From: Lutibacter sp. HS1-25
Lineage (GTDB): Bacteria; Bacteroidota; Bacteroidia; Flavobacteriales; Flavobacteriaceae
Assembly (NCBI RefSeq): GCF_004121075.1
Contig: NZ_RHLN01000093.1
Location: 1,793 to 41,574 of the forward strand
Length of the DNA stretch: 39,782 bases
Reading direction: 5' to 3'
Part shown: positions 36,364 to 39,782 of the stretch, piece by piece
Position numbering within the stretch: the stretch's first letter is position 1
How the letters are laid out: every line of letters starts with the position of its first letter
Position numbers and translations under genes: made by a program
The notes under the pieces: generated by a model
The model's database searches: none
What the model was told of the DNA's origin: nothing
What the model saw: the letters and a program-made list of their open reading frames with translations, nothing else

Positions 36364-37224
36364 ATGGCAAACTTAAAAGAAATACGTAACAGAATTACAT
36401 CCATTGGTTCAACAATGCAAATTACCAGTGCCATGAAAATGGTATCGGCTGCAAAGTTGAAAAAAGCACAAGATGCAATTACACAAATGCGTCCGTATGC
36501 CAATAAGTTGACAGAACTTTTAGAAAGTTTAAGTGCAACTTTAGAAGCTGATATGGAAAATGTTTTTTCTGAACAAAGAGAAGTTTCAAAAGTATTAATT
36601 GTTGTAATTACCTCAAATAGAGGTTTGTGTGGTGGTTTTAATTCATCTGTAATTAAAGAAACTACCAAACATATTGAAGATAATTACAAAGGCAAACAAG
36701 TTGATCTTTTAACTATTGGTAAAAAAGGACATGATATTTTAGTTAAGAAACGCAACGTTATTGAAAAAAACAATACTATTTATGATGAATTGACCTTTGA
36801 CAATGTTGCTGTTATTGCCGAAAAAATAATGCAATTATTTGCTGAAGGAAAATATGATAAAATTGAATTGATCTATAACCAATTCAAAAATGCTGCAACT
36901 CAAATTACAACTGTTGAGCAATATTTACCAATTAAATTGGTAGAAAACGCAACAAACATAAATGTTGATTATATTTACGAGCCTTCAAAAGCAGAAATTG
37001 TAGTTCAATTAATTCCTAAATCGTTAAAAACTCAATTGTACAAAGCCATTAGAGATTCATACGCTTCAGAACACGGAGCTCGTATGACTGCAATGCACAA
37101 AGCAACAGACAACGCTAAAGATTTACGTGACGATTTATTGTTAACGTACAACAAAGCCCGTCAGGCTGCTATTACCAACGAAATCTTAGAAATTGTTGGA
37201 GGCGCTGAGGCGTTGAATAATTAG
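36364..37224 (+). CDS. atpG: ATP synthase F1 subunit gamma
   Basis: 286 residues. The N-terminal helix 'NLKEIRNRITSIGSTMQITSAMKMVSAAKLKKAQ' and the C-terminal 'SEHGARMTAMHKATDNAKDLRDDLLLTYNKARQAAITNEILEIVGGAEAL' pattern are diagnostic of gamma. It is the central rotor stalk of the ATP synthase. It follows atpA after a BIME-like repeat. Its last codons (A-L-N-N-stop) are the first unit of the 50-bp tandem array that follows. Confidence 0.97.
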   Translation: MANLKEIRNRITSIGSTMQITSAMKMVSAAKLKKAQDAITQMRPYANKLTELLESLSATLEADMENVFSEQREVSKVLIVVITSNRGLCGGFNSSVIKETTKHIEDNYKGKQVDLLTIGKKGHDILVKKRNVIEKNNTIYDELTFDNVAVIAEKIMQLFAEGKYDKIELIYNQFKNAATQITTVEQYLPIKLVENATNINVDYIYEPSKAEIVVQLIPKSLKTQLYKAIRDSYASEHGARMTAMHKATDNAKDLRDDLLLTYNKARQAAITNEILEIVGGAEALNN

Positions 37225-37428
37225 ACGAACGTAGAGAGTCAAATTTTCAAATAAGCAAGGCGTTGAATAATTAGACGAACGTAGAGAGTCAAATTTTCAA
37301 ATAAGCAAAGCATTGAATAATTAGACGAACGTAGAGAGTCAAATTTTCAAAAATGCAGAGGCATTGAATAATTAGAGTCAAATATTCAAAAAAAGCAAAA
37401 GCCTTGAATAATTAGACAAACATAGATT
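37211..37428. repeat. 50-bp tandem array starting inside the atpG stop region, about 4.5 copies
   Basis: Copies start at 37211, 37261, 37311, 37362 and 37402 with spacings 50, 50, 51 and 40 bases. Copies 1 and 2 differ at one base. Copy 3 has small changes, copy 4 has lost about 10 bases, and copy 5 is partial. Each copy begins CRTTGAATAATTAG, so the end of atpG (Leu-Asn-Asn-stop) is repeated. The copies abut directly with no spacers. Confidence 0.92.
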
Positions 37429-37440
37429 GTAAAAAAATAT

Positions 37441-37477
37441 AAAAGAGTTTATCAAATATTGATAAACTCTTTTTTTT
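37441..37477 (+). terminator. Rho-independent terminator of the atp operon
   Basis: A perfect 15-bp stem pairs 37441-37455 with 37459-37473 around the loop ATA. It is followed by a T-run to 37477. It lies after the 50-bp tandem array and before the next gene (37522). Confidence 0.92.
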
Positions 37478-37521
37478 GTACTTTGGTATACACTTTGTAT
37501 GCCTTTTAATAAATCTTAAAA

Positions 37522-38004
37522 ATGAACAAACTAACAAGTATTGTAATATCTCTATTTTTAGCATTCGCTTTATTGAGTTGTAAAACTTCTAAAACAACAG
37601 ATACCTTTAATTTAGTAAATAATCCGCCATTTAAAATTTTAAATGCAACCTACAATAAGTGGAATGGTGGTCAACCTGGGGTTAATGGTATAACTGTACG
37701 TATTCAAATAAATAAGACCGATGTTGTTTTAGATTCAGTATATTTTAGAAATAACAGTAGCAATTTTAAATTAGACAAAAGCACCTCACCTTTAACATAC
37801 GTTGCAACATTTGTACTTCCAAATACCCAAAAAAACTTTAAATTAGAGGGTGATTCTAAAAAAGAATATGGAAATTCTGTACCAGATATTTCACAAAAAA
37901 TACCATTTCAATTAAATGCATATGAAGCCGTTGTAAGCTTTTCAATAAAAAATAAAAAAAAATATTATAAAATTTCAAATATTAAAGAAACAAGTAACAA
38001 TTAG
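37522..38004 (+). CDS. Putative lipoprotein of unknown function
   Basis: 160 residues. The signal MNKLTSIVISLFLAFALLSC puts the lipid-linked Cys at 20. The mature part is beta-rich ('GITVRIQINKTDVVLDSVYFRNNSS', 'YVATFVLPNTQKNFKLEGDSKKEYG') and ends in a Lys-rich strand, which suggests a small immunoglobulin-like or sandwich fold. I do not recognise the family. It stands between the atp terminator and the next lipoprotein gene; no shared promoter with either is clear. Confidence 0.7.
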   Translation: MNKLTSIVISLFLAFALLSCKTSKTTDTFNLVNNPPFKILNATYNKWNGGQPGVNGITVRIQINKTDVVLDSVYFRNNSSNFKLDKSTSPLTYVATFVLPNTQKNFKLEGDSKKEYGNSVPDISQKIPFQLNAYEAVVSFSIKNKKKYYKISNIKETSNN

Positions 38005-38106
38005 ATTTTTAAATACGTTTAAATATTTCAAATTCTAATTTAAATAAACAAAAAGTAGTTTTGGCACTATAATTGAATTTTATAAATACAACTTAAATCG
38101 AAAATT

Positions 38107-39021
38107 ATGAAAGCAATAAAATTACTTTTAGCAACAATTTTAATTGCTGCAACAATATCATCTTGTAGCAACTCACAAGAACCTTATTACCCTTCACTTG
38201 AAGAAATAATAACAAAATATGATTTATGGTATGTAGATTATAACCGTACCGAAGGTATTGGTGATGTACCATTTATTTCAAAAGCATTTACGCTTTCATT
38301 TTTAAACGGACGTTTGTACGCAAATAATAATATTGTTGATATTGGCTATACCGGCAATGGGTATGGTATTGAAATTGGTTATTACGATACTTATAAAGGT
38401 TTTTTAGAAATTAATCACAACTTAGATGGTTATTACGATTTTGATGTTTTAGAAATATCATCAACAACCATTAAATTAAGAGATAATAAAAACAGGGTAA
38501 CTTACTATTTAGAAGGCTATTTTAAAAATTCGTTTGATTTTGATCAAATATTTTACGACAATATAGAATACTTTTTACAAGAATATCAGGCTTGGGAAAA
38601 AACTTTTGTAAGTGAAGAAGGTGATTTTAATGAATTTGATTACGAAAATTTCTTGGCTTTTACTCCTGAAAATAACACCACATTTTATTCTTCTAAAGAC
38701 AATCCAGGTACGCCATTATCTGCAATATATTGGGATTTTATAGGCGATTACAAAGTTTTTAATGTTGAAGGTTATAAAGATCTAAAAATTTTAACATTAA
38801 ATTATGATCCTAATGGCAATGAAGAATTTGAATTGAGCGTTATAAATGATCAAGTAATAAGTTTATACCACTACGCATCTGGAACAACTTACGAGTTTAC
38901 CGGAAGAAGTTTTATACAATATCGAAAACCAGGAAAAGAAAAAGAAAGTGTAAGTAATGATGGTAGAAAACGAACTAAAGTAATAAGAGAAACTGTAAAG
39001 AGAAAAAAACATTTAAAATAA
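38107..39021 (+). CDS. Putative lipoprotein of unknown function, often mislabelled as an adenylyltransferase
   Basis: 304 residues. Lipoprotein signal MKAIKLLLATILIAATISSC, Cys at 20. The mature part is Tyr/Asp-rich and beta-rich ('YDLWYVDYNRTEGIGDVPFI', 'FTLSFLNGRLYANNNIVDIG'). The tail is strongly basic (Arg/Lys-rich, ends KRKKHLK). Homologues in Flavobacteriia carry the name 'nicotinic acid mononucleotide adenyltransferase', as I recall. Residues 117-120 (ISST) recall that enzyme's ISSTxxR signature, but there is no HxGH nucleotide motif and the protein is exported, so I reject that name. Real function unknown. A strong terminator follows at 39068-39095. Confidence 0.75.
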   Translation: MKAIKLLLATILIAATISSCSNSQEPYYPSLEEIITKYDLWYVDYNRTEGIGDVPFISKAFTLSFLNGRLYANNNIVDIGYTGNGYGIEIGYYDTYKGFLEINHNLDGYYDFDVLEISSTTIKLRDNKNRVTYYLEGYFKNSFDFDQIFYDNIEYFLQEYQAWEKTFVSEEGDFNEFDYENFLAFTPENNTTFYSSKDNPGTPLSAIYWDFIGDYKVFNVEGYKDLKILTLNYDPNGNEEFELSVINDQVISLYHYASGTTYEFTGRSFIQYRKPGKEKESVSNDGRKRTKVIRETVKRKKHLK

Positions 39022-39067
39022 AGTTTGGTTAGTTAATTTTCGATTGTTTCTAAAACAACAATCGGCA

Positions 39068-39098
39068 AAAACCACTCCTTGGTCGGAGTGGTTTTTTT
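39068..39098 (+). terminator. Rho-independent terminator after the 304-residue lipoprotein
   Basis: An 11-bp perfect stem pairs AAAACCACTCC (39068-39078) with GGAGTGGTTTT (39085-39095) around TTGGTC, followed by a T-run to 39098. GC content is unusually high for this region. Confidence 0.9.
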
Positions 39099-39245
39099 GT
39101 ATCTTTATTGCTCAGTTTTAAATTGAATGTTTTTTAACCCAAAATATTTTTAACAATTTTGGTATCTGCTACCATTTAACAGTTGCCTGTAATACGATTG
39201 AAAATCATAAAACAAAAATAGTTTCCATATATTGAAACTTTTCAT

Positions 39246-39253
39246 TAGATTTG
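39246..39253 (+). promoter_or_regulatory. -7 box TAGATTTG of the toxin-antitoxin operon
   Basis: Exact TAnnTTTG match 24-31 bases upstream of the toxin ATG at 39277. Only a TTG 11 bases upstream is seen, so the -33 element is weak. Confidence 0.45.
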
Positions 39254-39276
39254 TTGTCTAAACAGTAAGAAAAGGA

Positions 39277-39618
39277 ATGAAACCTAAATTTGATGTTATA
39301 TTTTTAGAACAAGCTATTGAGTTTGTGGAAAATTTAGACAATAAAACGAGAACAAAAATTTTCTACAATATTGATAAAGCTAAATTGATAAATGATCCTA
39401 AACTTTTTAAAAAACTAAAAGATGAAATTTGGGAATTCAGAACTAAATTTAACGGAGTTCAAATTAGACTTTTTGCTTTTTGGGACAAAACAGAGAAAAC
39501 TGATACACTTGTAATATCAACTCACGGAATTATTAAAAAAGTTAGTAAGATACCAAAAGGTGATATTGAGAAAGCTGAAAAATTGAGAGAGGAATATTTT
39601 AATCAAAAAAAACTTTAG
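39277..39618 (+). CDS. higB: HigB-type toxin (RelE/ParE superfamily, phage Gp49-like)
   Basis: 113 residues. The N-terminus 'FDVIFLEQAIEFVENLDNKTRTKIFYNIDKA' and 'DEIWEFRTKFNGVQIRLFAFWDK' followed by 'ISTHGIIKKVSKIPKGDIEKAEKLREEY' is the Gp49/HigB pattern: a small basic RelE-like fold with the 'EFR...RLFAFWD' core. Such toxins cut mRNA on the ribosome. The toxin gene comes before the antitoxin gene, as in higBA systems. The antitoxin begins 3 bases after the stop. It has its own -7 box, and a strong terminator isolates it from upstream genes. Confidence 0.88.
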   Translation: MKPKFDVIFLEQAIEFVENLDNKTRTKIFYNIDKAKLINDPKLFKKLKDEIWEFRTKFNGVQIRLFAFWDKTEKTDTLVISTHGIIKKVSKIPKGDIEKAEKLREEYFNQKKL

Positions 39619-39621
39619 AAA

Positions 39622-39782
39622 ATGGAAACTAATAAAAAAATGAAAATGATGAGTTTAGACCAACTTAAAGATAAACATCTTGGAGAAGTTGGAACAATTG
39701 AAAGAGACAAATATGAGTTTGATTTAAAAATTGAAATTCTTGGAGATATGATAAAATCTGTAAGAAAAGAAAGACATCTAAC
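39622..39782 (+). CDS. higA: HigA-type antitoxin, N-terminal part only (window end)
   Basis: 53 residues up to the edge. It starts METNKKMKMMSLDQLKDKHL and continues with 'FDLKIEILGDMIKSVRKERHL', which leads into the helix-turn-helix of the XRE-type antitoxins that go with Gp49-type toxins ('IKxxRKERxLT'). It would bind HigB and repress the shared promoter. The start lies 3 bases after the higB stop. The rest lies outside the window, so completeness is unknown. Confidence 0.75.
   Translation, partial: METNKKMKMMSLDQLKDKHLGEVGTIERDKYEFDLKIEILGDMIKSVRKERHL

Noticed and set aside
37211..37428. CRISPR array
   Set aside because: The 50-base units abut with no spacers, degrade along the array, and begin inside a coding gene; no cas gene is near.
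38107..39021. Nicotinic acid mononucleotide adenylyltransferase
   Set aside because: Only an ISST tetrapeptide resembles that enzyme; there is no HxGH motif and the protein has a lipoprotein signal.

Overview
The window is chromosomal DNA from a member of the Bacteroidota, very probably a marine or sediment Flavobacteriaceae (Lutibacter-like at a guess; the genus is not proven). It is AT-rich. It carries giant type IX secretion system (T9SS) cargo proteins, a PorW/SprE-type T9SS lipoprotein, Bacteroidota-type promoters (-7 box TAnnTTTG), and an ATP synthase operon that holds a, c, b, delta, alpha and gamma but not beta and epsilon. No tRNA, rRNA, prophage, insertion sequence or CRISPR array was seen.

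Layout. (1) 1-15176: a surface-protein block. A partial giant protein (1-2659, -) has a MAM-like front, an anchor-D domain, two GEVED domains and a near-identical 131-residue tandem repeat. A small 332-residue protein (2867-3865, -) consists almost only of a module also found near the C-termini of two giants. These are a 1728-residue protein (4526-9712, -) and a divergent 1694-residue protein (10092-15176, +). Both giants have LamG and calcium-binding Asp repeats, a long shared C-terminal half and a T9SS sorting domain. (2) 15266-21350: dissimilatory nitrite ammonification. An outer-membrane porin-like protein, NrfH and NrfA form one operon behind an FNR-like box. After a terminator come ResB, CcsA and a CopD-like membrane protein for haem attachment. 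(3) 21487-25607: housekeeping metabolism, with a Tas-like aldo/keto reductase, phosphoglycerate kinase and an ALDH7-type aldehyde dehydrogenase. (4) 25909-27672: an ECF sigma factor with a partner protein that has both an inner-membrane helix and a C-terminal beta-barrel-like domain. This fits a dual membrane-spanning anti-sigma factor. (5) 27761-37224: a LuxE-like acyl-protein synthetase, PorW/SprE, a bactofilin, two small ATP-synthase-associated membrane proteins and atpBEFHAG. (6) 37225-39782: a 50-bp tandem array and the atp terminator, two lipoproteins of unknown function, and a HigBA-type toxin-antitoxin pair cut by the window end.

How the parts fit: PorW/SprE belongs to the T9SS machine that would export the giant proteins of region 1. 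The nrf and res genes together make and mature a membrane-linked multihaem nitrite reductase, probably switched on when oxygen is low. The energy-conserving ATP synthase lies downstream of PorW and bactofilin.

The most unusual items are: the sigma/dual-membrane anti-sigma pair; three direct repeats at exactly 21-bp spacing upstream of the 332-residue gene; the long shared C-terminal half of the giants, for which I know no name; a 50-bp tandem array that repeats the last codons and stop of atpG; and a BIME-like inverted element inside the atp operon. All calls are from reading the sequence; no database search was run.
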